DNA of 39,693 nucleotides from Verrucomicrobiota bacterium (GCA_021772615.1 JAJFLQ010000072.1:1-39693); one strand, 5' to 3'. Positions 8,305-19,500 are shown, counted from the first letter of the stretch. A program made the numbers and translations. Notes: generated by a model from the letters alone, not told the origin.

Positions 8305-9030
8305 TTACTTACCGTTCTGCAGGCGAAAGGCATTGCGTCCGGGCAGTCCGGCTACCAGTATCTTGCTCTGAGCGGTTTTTACATCGTAAGGAACCCGATG
8401 AAGTCTGACGACACGTGACTCGGTGTCGTAGATCGCGAACGAGGCCAGCCAGTTTCCATCCCGGGGCTGACCCACACTGCCGACATTGATGAGATATTGA
8501 TAATCATCCCGGATCTGCACGTCTTTGTAGCTGCTGCCACGCACTATGCCGTTTTTCTCGAACACCACGGGCACGTGTGAATGCCCCATGAAGCAAACCT
8601 GAGACATTTGGTGGTCGAACGATGCCTGCGCGGTGCGCCGGTCGAAGACATACTTCCATTTTTGCGGCGCGTCAAGCGAGGAATGCACGATCGTGATGCC
8701 ATCGATATGCTCGACAAAATTGAGATTGCCAAGCCACCGGCGTTGTTCAACCGTAAGCATCATTCGCGTCCATTTCATACTCAGCGCAGCGGCGAGGTGA
8801 AATCCATTGGGAGAGCCGGCTTTGCTGGCCTGCTCATCATGGTTACCCATTACTACACCGGCCAATGGAAGATTGCGCACCGATTCGACGCATTCCGCGG
8901 GATTGGCGTTGTACCCAACGATGTCGCCGATACACAGGTACTTGTCCACATCCATTTTCTTACAGGACGCGATCACAGCATCAAGTGCCTCAAGATTGGC
9001 ATGGATGTCGCTTATCACAGCATATTTCAT
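8305..9030 (-). CDS. Metallophosphoesterase (calcineurin-like, YfcE/MJ0936-type)
   Basis: This 241-residue protein carries the full set of metallophosphoesterase metal ligands: D8-x-H10 in S-D-I-H, G-D at 35-36, G-N-H-D at 62-65, H116 in V-H-S-S, and G-H-S-H at 149-152. The compact size and the G-H-S-H-V-P end fit small cytoplasmic phosphodiesterases of the YfcE/MJ0936 group, which hydrolyse model phosphodiesters and, in some members, cyclic nucleotides. I chose the ATG at 9030, with GGAG 8 bases upstream; a GTG at 9039 is too close to that site. The gene converges on the transporter gene with a gap of only 16 bases. Possible cyclic-nucleotide phosphodiesterase activity next to a cNMP-binding transporter is suggestive but unproven. 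Confidence 0.88.
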   Translation of the reverse strand: MKYAVISDIHANLEALDAVIASCKKMDVDKYLCIGDIVGYNANPAECVESVRNLPLAGVVMGNHDEQASKAGSPNGFHLAAALSMKWTRMMLTVEQRRWLGNLNFVEHIDGITIVHSSLDAPQKWKYVFDRRTAQASFDHQMSQVCFMGHSHVPVVFEKNGIVRGSSYKDVQIRDDYQYLINVGSVGQPRDGNWLASFAIYDTESRVVRLHRVPYDVKTAQSKILVAGLPGRNAFRLQNGK

Positions 9031-9220
9031 AAACAGCACTCCGGTGTGTGTGGGTACAGCGCAAAGGTCTCGCTATTCTGTAAGTTTTATTATCGCACTT
9101 TTCAAACCAATATTTAGCAGAACATCATAAGTTCATTCATCATAATAGGTAAGAAATTACGCCTTGGAAAGCATGGTGTGTCGATGGCGACAATTCGCAA
9201 CAATAGCGGTGCATTATTGG

Positions 9221-10471
9221 CTACAGATCGACAACTTCCGGCGACGCTGGTGTCCGCGGCAGATAGACTTTGAACGTGGATCCGCGGTCAACCTCGCTGT
9301 CCACGACGATCTCTCCATTATGCCCTTTCACGATACCATGGACCACCGCAAGACCGAGGCCTGTGCCGTCGTGGTTCTTGCATGTCGTGAAAAACGGGTC
9401 GAAGATTCGCGGCAGGACGTCGGCGTTGATGCCGACGCCGGTGTCGCTGATCGCGAAGGTCACGTATGTGCCCGGTTCGACTTCGTCCGATCTGTTTTCC
9501 GCGACGACCTTGCCTGTAACAGACAATTCCAGCGTGCCGCCCGTAGCGCTCATGGACCGCAATGCGTTGCTGCAGAGGTTTAGAGCGATTTGATAGATCT
9601 GGGTTGAATCGCCCTGCACGGTGCCGGCGGCGTCATCGTACCGTGTGTGTACGGTGACATTGTCCGGTATCGATGGTTGCAGCAGCGACAGGACCTCCGA
9701 CAACACATCCTGCACATTGATGATTTCCTGTTTACGTGGCGTTTCGCGGCTGAACATCATGATCTGCTGAACCAACTGGGATGCCCGTTCTCCGGCTGCG
9801 AGGATGCGGTCTACGTAGATCCGCTCCCGACTGCCCGTCGCGAGACGGCGCTGGAGCACCTCGGCATTGCCGTTGATGCCGGTCAGGAGATTCTTGAAGT
9901 CATGGGATATGCCGCCGGCGAACGTATTGATGGTCTCGAGCTTTTGATTCTGTACGAGTTTCTGTTCCAGCCGTCGACATTCGCTGATTTCGGTCCGCAG
10001 CCGTTCATTGGTACGTCCGATCTCAGCCGTACGCTCGGCGTTTCGTTGCTCCAGCGATTCGTTGGTTTGCCGAAGTTGCTCCTGTAGCCGCCGAAGTCTG
10101 ACGTGCGTCGAGACGCGGGCGAGAAGTTCTGCATGTCGGATGGGTTTGGTGATGTAGTCAATACCGCCGGCCTCGAATCCACGGACCTTGTCGTCAACGT
10201 CCGCTAGTGCGGTGATGAATATTACCGGGATATCGCGTGTGGCTGGATTCTGCTTCAGTCTGCGGCAGGTCTCGAATCCGTCGATGTCGGGCAGTAAGAT
10301 GTCCAATAGGACGAGATCGGGCACCGCCAGTTCCGATTGCGTCATGGCGTCGCTGCCATTCAGTGCGACCAGGATGCGGTACCCGTGGCGGCTTAACGCG
10401 TCAATCAATACTCTGATATTCGCCGCAGCGTCGTCGACCACCAACACCGTGCCCTCGTATGTCTCCCCCAT
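9221..10471 (-). CDS. Response-regulator/histidine-kinase fusion (REC-HisKA-HATPase)
   Basis: This protein of 416 residues lacks membrane segments. An N-terminal receiver domain (residues ~7-125) has acidic residues D13-D14, the phosphoacceptor D57 in L-L-D-I-L-L-P and the conserved K109 in T-K-P. A coiled-coil linker (~130-175) leads to a histidine kinase core with G-G-I-S-H-D-F-K-N-L-L and phospho-His at 190. The ATPase domain has the N-box N-L-C-S-N-A, the G1 box D-T-G-V-G-I and the G2 box G-T-G-L-G-L. It is a cytoplasmic kinase whose activity is probably set by phosphorylation of its own receiver. I chose the ATG at 10471, preceded by GAGGG; an ATG at 10507 lacks a ribosome binding site. 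It lies downstream of another kinase gene on the same strand. Confidence 0.9.
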   Translation of the reverse strand: MGETYEGTVLVVDDAAANIRVLIDALSRHGYRILVALNGSDAMTQSELAVPDLVLLDILLPDIDGFETCRRLKQNPATRDIPVIFITALADVDDKVRGFEAGGIDYITKPIRHAELLARVSTHVRLRRLQEQLRQTNESLEQRNAERTAEIGRTNERLRTEISECRRLEQKLVQNQKLETINTFAGGISHDFKNLLTGINGNAEVLQRRLATGSRERIYVDRILAAGERASQLVQQIMMFSRETPRKQEIINVQDVLSEVLSLLQPSIPDNVTVHTRYDDAAGTVQGDSTQIYQIALNLCSNALRSMSATGGTLELSVTGKVVAENRSDEVEPGTYVTFAISDTGVGINADVLPRIFDPFFTTCKNHDGTGLGLAVVHGIVKGHNGEIVVDSEVDRGSTFKVYLPRTPASPEVVDL

Positions 10472-10708
10472 GATACCCTCGACTTGCGATGAAAGAACGA
10501 CAGTCATCTGGTTTACAGAATGCGATCGCTAAACCGTACCACAGCGGATAATTGTTCATGAACGCTGCAGCCAACTGTCTTCTAGCAGGCATGATGCCTA
10601 AAGTGTCGTGTTGAATCATAACAACATTGTAAGCAGTGTGTTGTGTACTGTTAATTTGAATGTATTTGATGTCTGGAACGACGAGAAAATCGGGGAAGTA
10701 AAGAAATG

Positions 10709-12649
10709 TCACGATTTGGTAGCGACATTTTCTGGGCGTGACAACGGTAGCATCATCTTTACCGTCGCGCCGCTGCCGGGAAGGCTTTCTACGACAAGTT
10801 CGCCGTCATGCTGCTCGACGATTTGTTTTACAATTGCGAGCCCAAGGCCAAATCCGTTGCTGCGCGTGCTGTATAGTGGCTTGAGAATGTCGCCAAGCTG
10901 ATTTTCCGGAATGCCCGGGCCGTTGTCTGCGACGCGGATCATTAGACTTTCATCGTCAATCGTTGCACGAATCGAAATTTTCCCGGGTGAGGCGGATGCA
11001 GTCGTTTCGATCGCCTGCGCCGCATTTGCGATGAGATTGACGAGGCAGCGTCGCATGCGTTCCGGATCAATCCGAATGCGGCATGTCGGCAGCGGCGACG
11101 CGATCGTGAGTTTGATGCCATCCGGCACCGGGTAATCTCGAACGACGTCCATCAACCATGCATCTACAGGCATAGCTTTACGTTTGGGGGCGCTAGTCCG
11201 GGTGAAATTCAGTAACTCGTCGATAATTCCGTCGCATCGGGTAATGCTGCGGTCTGCCCGCTCAAGTAAACTCATGGTCTTGTCGTTCCCCGCATGCGAC
11301 ATGAGTTCACCAAGAGTAAACGTCACATTGCGTAACGTTCCCAGCGGACTACGCAGCTCATGGCTGACCACAGCGATCAGCCTGCCCATGACGGCCAGTC
11401 GCTCTTTCTCGACCAGCTCCTGTTGGGCGGATCGTAACTCCGCCGTTCGCCGGCCAACGCGTTCCTCGAGATCGTCATTGAGTTGTTGAATCTGCTTCTC
11501 CGCCATACGACGCTCTGTGATGTCCCGGACAAACGCGGCGAACGACATCGGCGTGTTGCGATCGCGCAGCATGGTGATCGTGAGTTCGACCGGAAACTCT
11601 TCGCCGGTGTTGCGTAACGCCTCGATCTCTATCCGTGTGTTCAGAATTTTGGGCGGCTGGCCGCATTGCATTCGTCGCAGTCCGTTTCGGTGCGCGTCGC
11701 GATAGCGTTCCGGAATAATGGTGTCGGCAAGCTCCGCGCCCATCGCCATATGGCGGGAGATGCCAAAAAGCTTTTCGGCTCGTGGCGTCCACTCGACGAT
11801 GATACCTTCGCTGTCGATACAGATTACCGCGTCGAGCGCGTTTTCAAGAATCTGGCGCATGTGTGTTTCACTCCGGCGTACCGCTTCCTCTGCATGCTTG
11901 CGACGCAGCACGGCGCCAAATTGCACGCCGACCTGAGTCATTATGTCAAGGAGGTCGTCATCCGGCGGTGACGGTTCATCGGTGAAGAACTCAAGTACGG
12001 CTTCAAGCCTGGAGCCAATAAATACCGGGAATCCAAACGCGCCGCGAACGCCGATGTCGTCGGCCAACCGGGCCCTGGGAAAGTTGCTGTCCCGGGTCAC
12101 ATCGGTAATCCAGGCGGGGCGCCCGGTGGTGAACACGCGTCCCGGCAACCCGACACCGGGGGGGAATTCCGTTTCATTGGTGACCTGTCGGAACACGTTG
12201 TAGCGATCGGGATCTGCTAGATACCAGATCTGTGCGGGCACCATTGTACCCGAATTGTCCGCTGCTGGAACGTGGACGTGTCCAACGGGCCAACGCGTGT
12301 ACGTGCAGATGCATTCAAGAACCGCGCGTAACGCGTGGTCCGGCGATACGGCTTCGTGGGCGGCGACGGCAACCTCGCGGATCAAGCGCGCGCGCTCGTC
12401 GCTCTGCCGCAGAAATTCAGCATAGAGCCGATCGCCGCGCCCGGTCTTTTCCGTTTTGGGCGTCCGGCGACGACGCAGTACATCGACGACTTCCTTCAGC
12501 TCCCGCTCCCGTTGTTGCGAACGGGCGAGTGCTTCCTGGAGTTCCTCAATGGTGGCGCCACTGTCACTTTCCGGATTCAGACCGTTAGACATTTGGTATG
12601 GTGTGTTGACAGAATCAGTGTTATCTGGCTTTTGTGGGTTGACAAGCAT
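10709..12649 (-). CDS. Cytoplasmic GAF-PAS sensor histidine kinase
   Basis: This 646-residue protein has no signal peptide or membrane segment. An N-terminal coiled coil (~32-62) is followed by a GAF domain (~85-250, with P-G-V-G-L-P-G-R-V near 164-172), a PAS domain (~262-380, ending in F-V-R-D-I-T-E-R), a second coiled coil (~385-415) and the kinase core. The phospho-His is H430 in V-V-S-H-E-L-R-S-P. The ATPase domain shows N-L-I-A-N-A-A-Q-A, D-N-G-P-G-I and G-F-G-L-G-L. GAF and PAS domains bind small ligands, haem, flavin or cyclic nucleotides, but no diagnostic binding residues stand out. The ATG at 12649 has GAGA upstream. The gene lies between the REC-kinase and tandem-REC genes on the same strand, so phosphotransfer among the three is likely. 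Confidence 0.9.
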   Translation of the reverse strand: MLVNPQKPDNTDSVNTPYQMSNGLNPESDSGATIEELQEALARSQQRERELKEVVDVLRRRRTPKTEKTGRGDRLYAEFLRQSDERARLIREVAVAAHEAVSPDHALRAVLECICTYTRWPVGHVHVPAADNSGTMVPAQIWYLADPDRYNVFRQVTNETEFPPGVGLPGRVFTTGRPAWITDVTRDSNFPRARLADDIGVRGAFGFPVFIGSRLEAVLEFFTDEPSPPDDDLLDIMTQVGVQFGAVLRRKHAEEAVRRSETHMRQILENALDAVICIDSEGIIVEWTPRAEKLFGISRHMAMGAELADTIIPERYRDAHRNGLRRMQCGQPPKILNTRIEIEALRNTGEEFPVELTITMLRDRNTPMSFAAFVRDITERRMAEKQIQQLNDDLEERVGRRTAELRSAQQELVEKERLAVMGRLIAVVSHELRSPLGTLRNVTFTLGELMSHAGNDKTMSLLERADRSITRCDGIIDELLNFTRTSAPKRKAMPVDAWLMDVVRDYPVPDGIKLTIASPLPTCRIRIDPERMRRCLVNLIANAAQAIETTASASPGKISIRATIDDESLMIRVADNGPGIPENQLGDILKPLYSTRSNGFGLGLAIVKQIVEQHDGELVVESLPGSGATVKMMLPLSRPENVATKS

Positions 12650-12833
12650 TCATTCTCAAGCATGTGCCATGCAGGGCACGATTGGCCTTGTACTGCGCAC
12701 CCGCTGCCGCGCTCTAAGGTAGTGGGCGGAAGATGGCTACGCAAGTCCCTACCATCCATCTCTACCGGGGTATTGTATCGGCGTCTGTCGTTTGATCATC
12801 ACTTACGGAGGATGAACGACGTCACATCGTAGG

Positions 12834-13565
12834 TCAATCCGTTGGCGGCGCCAACAGATTTGATATGGACTGGATCAGTTCTGCGGGCCTTACCGGTTTC
12901 GAAAAAATACCGGCAACGGACATATCCTGGAGCCGTTCCACCGCTTCAGATTCCGTTGCGCCGTATGCGGTCACAACGATTGTCGGCACTTCAAATCCGG
13001 ATTCTCGCAATTTCCGGTAGACATCGACGCCATCGAGGATCGGCAGACGCAGATCGAGGATCAACACGTCTATGGTATGATGCTGCATCCGATCGAGGGC
13101 CTGTTGACCATCCTGTGCCACAAATACGTTGAAGTGCTGTGCCTCGAGCACGTCCCGAACGCTGTCGAGAAAATCTTTGTCATCATCGACTACGAGCACG
13201 CCATTCGGCGAAATTTGATCGATCGCAGCGAAAACAGCCTTTATGTCCATCGGCTTATGAAGTACTTTCCATGCGCCGTCCTCCACGGCCTGGTCCAAGA
13301 GCTGCTGCACGCTGTATCCGGTCATCATGATCACGCGCGTAGCCGGAGATGTCTGGCGGATTACGTTCAAGCTGTCGACACCGTTCATGCCGGGAAGCAT
13401 GATGTCGACAAAGGCAAGGTCGTACGTCCGTGCCGTGATCATTGCCACAGCGTCCTCTCCCGTATGTGCGATGTCGACCCGATGACCCTTCAACTCAAGG
13501 ATTTCTGCGGTGCTCGCAGCAAAGTCGTGGTCGTCATCAACGACCAAAATGAGCTTCGAACTCAT
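12834..13565 (-). CDS. Tandem receiver protein (REC-REC) without an output domain
   Basis: Two receiver domains fill all 243 residues. REC1 (1-118) has D10-D12 in V-V-D-D-D, phosphoacceptor D54 in F-V-D-I-M-L-P and K104 in H-K-P. REC2 (121-238) has D127-D129, phosphoacceptor D171 in I-L-D-L-R-L-P and K223 in S-K-P. Both carry every residue needed for phosphorylation, and nothing follows REC2, so the protein must act by phosphotransfer or by protein-protein contact. The ATG at 13565 is chosen; a TTG at 13580 has no better site. It is the promoter-proximal gene of the minus-strand signalling group and is divergent from the receptor/hybrid-kinase operon. Confidence 0.92.
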   Translation of the reverse strand: MSSKLILVVDDDHDFAASTAEILELKGHRVDIAHTGEDAVAMITARTYDLAFVDIMLPGMNGVDSLNVIRQTSPATRVIMMTGYSVQQLLDQAVEDGAWKVLHKPMDIKAVFAAIDQISPNGVLVVDDDKDFLDSVRDVLEAQHFNVFVAQDGQQALDRMQHHTIDVLILDLRLPILDGVDVYRKLRESGFEVPTIVVTAYGATESEAVERLQDMSVAGIFSKPVRPAELIQSISNLLAPPTD

Positions 13566-13687
13566 ACTTCTATATTCCAAAATTATGGAAATAAAAATCG
13601 GATGTGTCGCGAGAATCGCGCAACGATTTGCATGAAGAGCTTACGTCGTTTCGTTCACGTGAGCGGCACGTGCGCTGTCCGCGTTCT

Positions 13688-13716
13688 AGTATAGATAGAT
13701 TGGTGCGTGTTTGCAA
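13688..13716 (-). promoter_or_regulatory. Candidate sigma-70-like promoter for the tandem-REC gene
   Basis: On the minus strand, TTGCAA (13716-13711) and TATACT (13693-13688) are separated by exactly 17 bases. The -10 box matches five of six consensus positions. The predicted start would leave a leader of about 115 bases before the ATG at 13565. Confidence 0.42.
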
Positions 13717-13813
13717 TTCGTGCAGTGGCAATGTCTATATGGTCACTCTACGGTACCGAAGACTGTTATTGTGCGGTCTCCGGGTATGGTACAGAATGTG
13801 CGCCGGGAGTAGA

Positions 13814-13851
13814 GTGATCCATACATGAACCCGTGATCCATACATGAACCC
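13814..13851 (+). repeat. Two tandem copies of a 19-bp sequence
   Basis: The unit gtgatccatacatgaaccc occurs twice without a gap (13814-13832 and 13833-13851). A third start, gtgat followed by ggatcc, begins at 13852. It lies in the 380-base divergent region 13566-13945, about 95 bases before the receptor/kinase operon, where it could be a pair of regulator sites. Apart from this and the minus-strand promoter, I recognise nothing in that region. Confidence 0.7.
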
Positions 13852-13945
13852 GTGATGGATCCGGTACGCTGTGCGGTCACCGGTCCGCAGCCGTCACGGG
13901 TACCTGCACGTGGAATCTAGCCCGATAACCCGCCTGAGCGAAGTG

Positions 13946-14491
13946 ATGAAAAGACCTACACCTTTAATAGTGATTGCGGGCTGGGCGATGTTTCTGCTGG
14001 GCGTCTATCACCTCCATGCGGAATCGGTTTCACCGCGAGATTTCGATGCGTTTGCAAATTCGCTGCGCTACATTCGGGGTATCCAGACGTCGTCCGGCGA
14101 GATTTATGTGGGTGCCGTGTATGACCCGAAAAATCCGGACAGCAAGGCGCAGGCGGAGCAGTTCGTTCACTGCGTTGGCGAAGCGGCCGCCGCGCGGCGT
14201 GTCAGCATCACGGCGCGTACCGTCGCTGTTGACCGACTCACCGAGGCCTCCGATCTCCACATGGTTTACCTCGCCACCGGGTTGTCGGAGCATTGTTCGC
14301 TGATATACGAACATTCGCGAAATCACCGCATTTTCCCTTTCAGCACCAGCAAAGCCGAAGTCCGCCTGAAATGCTGCATCCTATCTTTCGATACGCGATC
14401 GGGCGTCGATATTTATCTCAACCAGAAAACCCTCCGTGAACTGGGATTCGCCGTCGACTCGGCGTTCAAGTTCATGGTCAAACGCATTTAG
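13946..14491 (+). CDS. Small exported protein, possibly YfiR-like, upstream of a TonB receptor
   Basis: This 181-residue protein starts with a signal peptide (M-K-R-P-T-P, a hydrophobic stretch, then H-L-H-A-E-S), so it should be periplasmic. The mature part has an early strand I-Y-V-G-A-V-Y-D-P and Cys residues in V-H-C-V, E-H-C-S and L-K-C-C. Its end, with V-D-I-Y-L-N followed by L-G-F-A-V-D and a helix, resembles the end of YfiR/DUF4154 proteins, which bind to and inhibit membrane signalling proteins. That similarity is by eye and modest; a periplasmic-binding-protein-like fold is an alternative. The ATG at 13946 is chosen because it starts the signal peptide. A TonB receptor begins 6 bases after its stop and a hybrid kinase follows, so the product may pass an envelope signal to that kinase. 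Confidence 0.6.
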   Translation: MKRPTPLIVIAGWAMFLLGVYHLHAESVSPRDFDAFANSLRYIRGIQTSSGEIYVGAVYDPKNPDSKAQAEQFVHCVGEAAAARRVSITARTVAVDRLTEASDLHMVYLATGLSEHCSLIYEHSRNHRIFPFSTSKAEVRLKCCILSFDTRSGVDIYLNQKTLRELGFAVDSAFKFMVKRI

Positions 14492-14497
14492 TGCAAC

Positions 14498-16555
14498 GTG
14501 ACGGCACCATCAAAATCATATATACGGGCTCTGCTGCTTGGCATTCTCGCCACATCGAACCTGGCGGCCGGCGAGATTGACTATACCGGTCTCGAAGCGT
14601 TGTTTGGCGAACCGGTTACCGCCAGCGCTACCGGCAAGCCGCAGCGAGTATCGGATGCGCCAGTAACGATGGCGATAATTACTGCGGACGAAATCCAGCG
14701 CAGCGGCGCGATCGATATTCCCCAGATTCTACGTCGTCTGGCGGGTGTTGATGTCACACGCAATTTCCGCGGGCAGGCGGATGTTGGTATTCGCGGCTAC
14801 AACCAACCGTTGTCGAATCGGTTGCTGGTGCTGGTGAACGGACGCCAGGTATATATGGACAATCTCGGTATGGTACAGTGGCATTCATTCCCCGTGCAGT
14901 TGGCGGAGATCAAACAAATTGAGGTTGTACGTGGTCCGAATACGTCATTGTTCGGGTTTAATGCGGCCTCCGGTGTCATCAATATTATCACGTACAACCC
15001 GCTACACGACGACGTAGACATTCTCGAAACCCGAGTTGGCGATCGTGACTTCGGAGAAGTCACAGGGATCGCTACCATAGGTGACGGCGAACGTTTCGGT
15101 ATCCGCGTATCTGGTGGCGGTACGCACATGGATGGCTTCCCGCGCGACGATTTTTCGCGACCGGTCGCGGACGAGGACGCTCTCGAACGGGAGGCCGTGA
15201 ACCTCGATGCACAACTCGAGATCAGCGATATCGACGGCCTGCGCCTCGAAGTCGGTTACAGTCGCCAGGCCGCTGATATGCTGGTGACAACGCACAACAG
15301 TGCGAACATCGAAGTGTACAATCGGAGTTTCCGCCTGGGCTACACGCGCGATTCCGATGTTCTCGGCGTCGTTACAGCGCAATTCTACCGGAATGAATCG
15401 GATTTCGACCTCATCTTCAGTAGGTTCGGCGGCCCGCTGCAGGACACGGATACGATTCGCAATCGGCTGCATGTGTTTCAGTTGAGCATGTTGCGAACGT
15501 TTGGTCCGCGGCATACGATCCGATTCGGCGCCGAGGCCAGGCGCACGAACCTGCGTAACCGCGTTGTTGGTACGGGTTCCGGCCGTTTTACGATGGATAT
15601 AGTTGCCGTAAATGCGTTGTGGGACTGGCAGCTGGCGGATCGGTGGACCATGACCAATGCCGTGCGCGTGGACAATTGGAAAACCGACCGCGACGGCGGT
15701 ACCAATCTAGCCGACAGCAAGTTGAATCTTTCCCTGGCGGATTACGATCGCACCGATTCCGAGTATAGCTACAACAGTAGTCTCGTGTACCGCGCTGGTA
15801 CCGATACCACGTATCGCATCACGGCGGCGCGTGGCCTGCACATACCTAGTCTCGCCGAACTTTCGCGGGCGATAGTGAATCCGGTGCTCGAGAATTACGG
15901 TAATCCGCATCTTGATGCGGAGTCGAATACCACGTATGAGTTGGGTCTTGATCATCGGCTTGTGGAACCGGGTGTCGACGTTGGCGCAGTTGTATTTTAC
16001 CAGGAAATTGATGATCTTATTGTACAAACGATCACGACCACAGGGGCCGGCAACGCCAAGACCGACGTAACGTTTGAAAATGTCGGCCGTTCGAATGCTT
16101 ACGGCCTGGAGGTGTCCGCAAGCGGCGTGTTGCACGATCGGCTACGTTGGCAGACGACCTACACACTAATGCAGATAGAAGACAAAATCGATACCGGAAA
16201 CGCCGGGTTTGTGCACTTCGATTCGAACCAGCCGAAACACAGAGTAAATCTTGGACTGGGATACCGTGTCGGTCGGTGGGTAATCGATGCAGACTGGCAT
16301 TACGTGCGTGCCGTGACATATAAGGCAACTGTGATCGATCTGGCGAATTCCAGCCGCACCGCCGAATTGGACGACTACGTCATTATGAACGTGAATCTGG
16401 CGTATGATATCTCCGACAATACCCGAATTTCCCTGAGCGGTTACAATCTCTTGCAAGAGCACCGTGAGCGTCCCCGTTTCCATATCGTTGGCGCTGCGGG
16501 CGGCGGCAACGAGTTGGATCGCTCGGTATTCGCTACACTTCGGCATCGGTTTTGA
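14498..16555 (+). CDS. TonB-dependent outer-membrane receptor
   Basis: This 685-residue protein begins with a GTG and a signal peptide ending near A-A-G-E. A plug domain (~45-160) follows, with [36 protein letters not shown] and A-S-G-V-I-N-I-I-T. The rest is a long barrel of alternating strands ending in the aromatic F typical of outer-membrane proteins. It would import a bound ligand with energy from TonB. No signature reveals the ligand. It lacks the F-D-[DE]-x-x-I-R-A segment shared by the other two receptors in this window. It is the middle gene of a three-gene operon, and its stop lies 2 bases before the start codon of the hybrid kinase gene. Confidence 0.92.
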   Translation: MTAPSKSYIRALLLGILATSNLAAGEIDYTGLEALFGEPVTASATGKPQRVSDAPVTMAIITADEIQRSGAIDIPQILRRLAGVDVTRNFRGQADVGIRGYNQPLSNRLLVLVNGRQVYMDNLGMVQWHSFPVQLAEIKQIEVVRGPNTSLFGFNAASGVINIITYNPLHDDVDILETRVGDRDFGEVTGIATIGDGERFGIRVSGGGTHMDGFPRDDFSRPVADEDALEREAVNLDAQLEISDIDGLRLEVGYSRQAADMLVTTHNSANIEVYNRSFRLGYTRDSDVLGVVTAQFYRNESDFDLIFSRFGGPLQDTDTIRNRLHVFQLSMLRTFGPRHTIRFGAEARRTNLRNRVVGTGSGRFTMDIVAVNALWDWQLADRWTMTNAVRVDNWKTDRDGGTNLADSKLNLSLADYDRTDSEYSYNSSLVYRAGTDTTYRITAARGLHIPSLAELSRAIVNPVLENYGNPHLDAESNTTYELGLDHRLVEPGVDVGAVVFYQEIDDLIVQTITTTGAGNAKTDVTFENVGRSNAYGLEVSASGVLHDRLRWQTTYTLMQIEDKIDTGNAGFVHFDSNQPKHRVNLGLGYRVGRWVIDADWHYVRAVTYKATVIDLANSSRTAELDDYVIMNVNLAYDISDNTRISLSGYNLLQEHRERPRFHIVGAAGGGNELDRSVFATLRHRF

Positions 16556-16557
16556 GC

Positions 16558-19500
16558 ATGAAGCCCCACGACGCCAGTAAGTCGTCACGTGTCCGTCGAC
16601 TTGTAGTTATCGGTCTCGCAATTCCCGCAACGCTCGTTGTTTTCCTTGTCGCTGTCGTAATCCAGGATTTCATAGCGGCATCGCGGGCCGCGTCGCGCTC
16701 GGAACGCATCAACATTCTGATCGATGAAACGCGTCAGATTGACTATCTTATCAGCGAAGTCTCATTTCTGGGACTCGATGTGATCGGCGGTCATGCGGGA
16801 AAGTCCGAGGAGGCCGCAGACAGGTTGCCGGCCGGCATCAATGCGATCACGCACGCGCTGGAGGCGGTGATGCCGTCTGTCCAAAGGGAACTGGATGGTG
16901 GTCCCCTCGACATGACGGGTCTCGACGAGGCCGTTGCCGGCATTGCAGGTTTTGCGGTCGTCCCGCCGGTTTACCGACAGGACTGGCTTGATGCGACGCG
17001 ACGTATGTCATGGGCTCTCAAGAATATTCGCCTCCTTCTGCTCGCGCCGCAGAATACAGAGCAGTTTCTTCTCCATCATCAGCTGGCCGTCCGCGGCGCG
17101 GTGGAACGCCTCTACGGTTTTACCATCGATGAGGCGTTGATTCTCCAGGACCTGATCGATCGCGGCACTCTGGATGACGTTGCTACCAGCGAACTGGTAC
17201 GGATTCGACAGAATTCCGATCGTCAGCGGGATATCCTCGGGCTTATTGTCGGGGCCAAGAGCGCACCACGCTTCGTATCGAGGGAGACTCTCGATGACGC
17301 CGCGGTGGCGCTCGACACAGTAGGGGAGGCCTTCGACGTGTTCGACGATGTCAGGCGTCGGGTCTATGCCAGCACCTTGGTCGCGGACATTCAGCCGATA
17401 TCCGCGGGTGAATGGAAGGTGGAACTAACGCGGGTGCTGGGACAACTCCGGGACGTCGAGCGGCGGATGGAACGGCCCTTGAGCGAGGCCGTCGATCGTT
17501 ACCAGCGGCGTAGCGGAACCCTACTACTGGCTACCGCAGGATGCGGTGTGCTGGTCGCTTGTATCCTGCTCTGGGTCAACGTGCAATTACTCCGTCGTGT
17601 TCTGGCGCCTGTCAATGTCATCACCCAGCGCATGGCAGCGCTGGCGCGCGGTGACATTGATGTCGACTTGCCGGTTCACCGCAACGACGATGAGATCGGG
17701 GACATGATTGATGCAATTGCCGTATTTCGGGACAACGCACGTCTCGTAAAAAAGCAGCACAAGGCGCTGATACAGGCCCGTCTTGCGGCTGAGGAGGCAA
17801 CACGGCTAAAGTCCGAATTCCTCGCCAACATGAGCCATGAGATCCGTACGCCGATGAACGGCATCATCGGGATGGCAGGATTGTTGAAGGACACGGAATT
17901 GGGTACGGACCAGCGCGATTTCGTCGAGACAATTGTGCGATCTTCCGATGGTCTCCTGCAACTGATCAATGATATCCTCGACCTGTCCAAGATCGAAGCA
18001 AACAAAATAGAGTTGGAACAAATCCCGTTCGATGTAAAGACATTAATTCAGGATATAGGCGAATTAATGGCCGTGCGAGGTCGGGAAAAGGATATGGAGA
18101 TTGTGCTGCGATTCGCTCCCGAATTACCGCCGCATTTGATCGGCGATCCGGGACGAATACGGCAAATCACATTGAATCTCGTGAACAATGCGGTGAAGTT
18201 CACCGAAACCGGACATGTCCTGATCGAGCTGGATGCCCTGGACGTTGGCGAGACGGGCGCCAGGTTGCGTGTCGCTGTCACGGACACTGGTATTGGCATA
18301 CCGGCTTCGCAGTTGGATCGCATCTTCAATAAATTCAACCAGGCCGACGGTTCGACGACGCGGCGCTATGGCGGTACCGGCCTGGGGCTTACGATCTGCC
18401 GCGATCTCGTCGAGTTGATGGACGGCACAATTGGTGTCGAGAGTACGCTGGATGTGGGCTCGACTTTCTGGTTTGAATTGCCACTCCGTGTCGACAACGC
18501 GCCGCACGATGACGAAAACATTTGCGATGTGACCGCGTTAAGGGGGCTACGGGCGATTGTAATCGACGACAACGCCGTGGCCGGAAAGATTGCTACGGAA
18601 CAGATGTACGCCTGTGGTATGCTCGCAACGCAGGCGTTGACGCCGTCAGCCGGACTCGCAGCTATACGAAAGGCACATCAAACCGGCGAACCGTTTGATA
18701 TGGCCGTCGTGGATCTCAAGATGCCGGAAATGGATGGGCTGGAGGTCGGACGGGCGATTAAGGCCGACACCGCGATTCATGACATGCCTTTATTGATGGT
18801 CTCATCAGCGCCAATGAGCAGTGACAGCAACCAGTTGCAGGAAAGCGGCTTTTCAGGATACCTGACCAAGCCTGTCAACAGTACGGATCTGATCCGCGCG
18901 ATAGCGCTGATCAGACAGCAGCTCCATGCGGGAGCCGACCCGCGCCTGGTGACCCGAAACACCCTGCGAGAGGCCTATGGTTCGAAGGCGTCAACTCCGG
19001 TCGATTCACTGAATTTGGCCGAGAAACGCATTCTCCTGGCCGAGGACAACGCGGTGAATCGTGTCGTTGCTAGTCAGATGTTGTTGAAATTTGGTTGCAG
19101 GGTCGTGGAGGCTGTGAACGGTCGCGAGGCCGTCCGGCTCGCAAAGCAGAATCGTTTCGACCTGGTGCTCATGGATTGCCAGATGCCGATTCTCGACGGT
19201 TATGAGGCAACGCGCATGATACGCGAAGCCGAGGCCCAGGACGATCTTCCGCGCACCCCGATCGTCGCGTTTACTGCCAACGCCATGAAGGGTGACAGCG
19301 AGATCATTCTCAAAGCGGGTATGGACGATCACATTGTGAAGCCTGTCAAATCCGACGCGTTGGAACGGGTTTTGAGAAAGTGGCTGCACGAGTCCGACAG
19401 TAGCGTGGACAGCGGACATGCGGAAACAGGATCGCTGCCATCCGCGGCGGGCGCGATTGTGAATGCCGCCACATTGGAGCATCTGCGTTCGGTAACCGGC

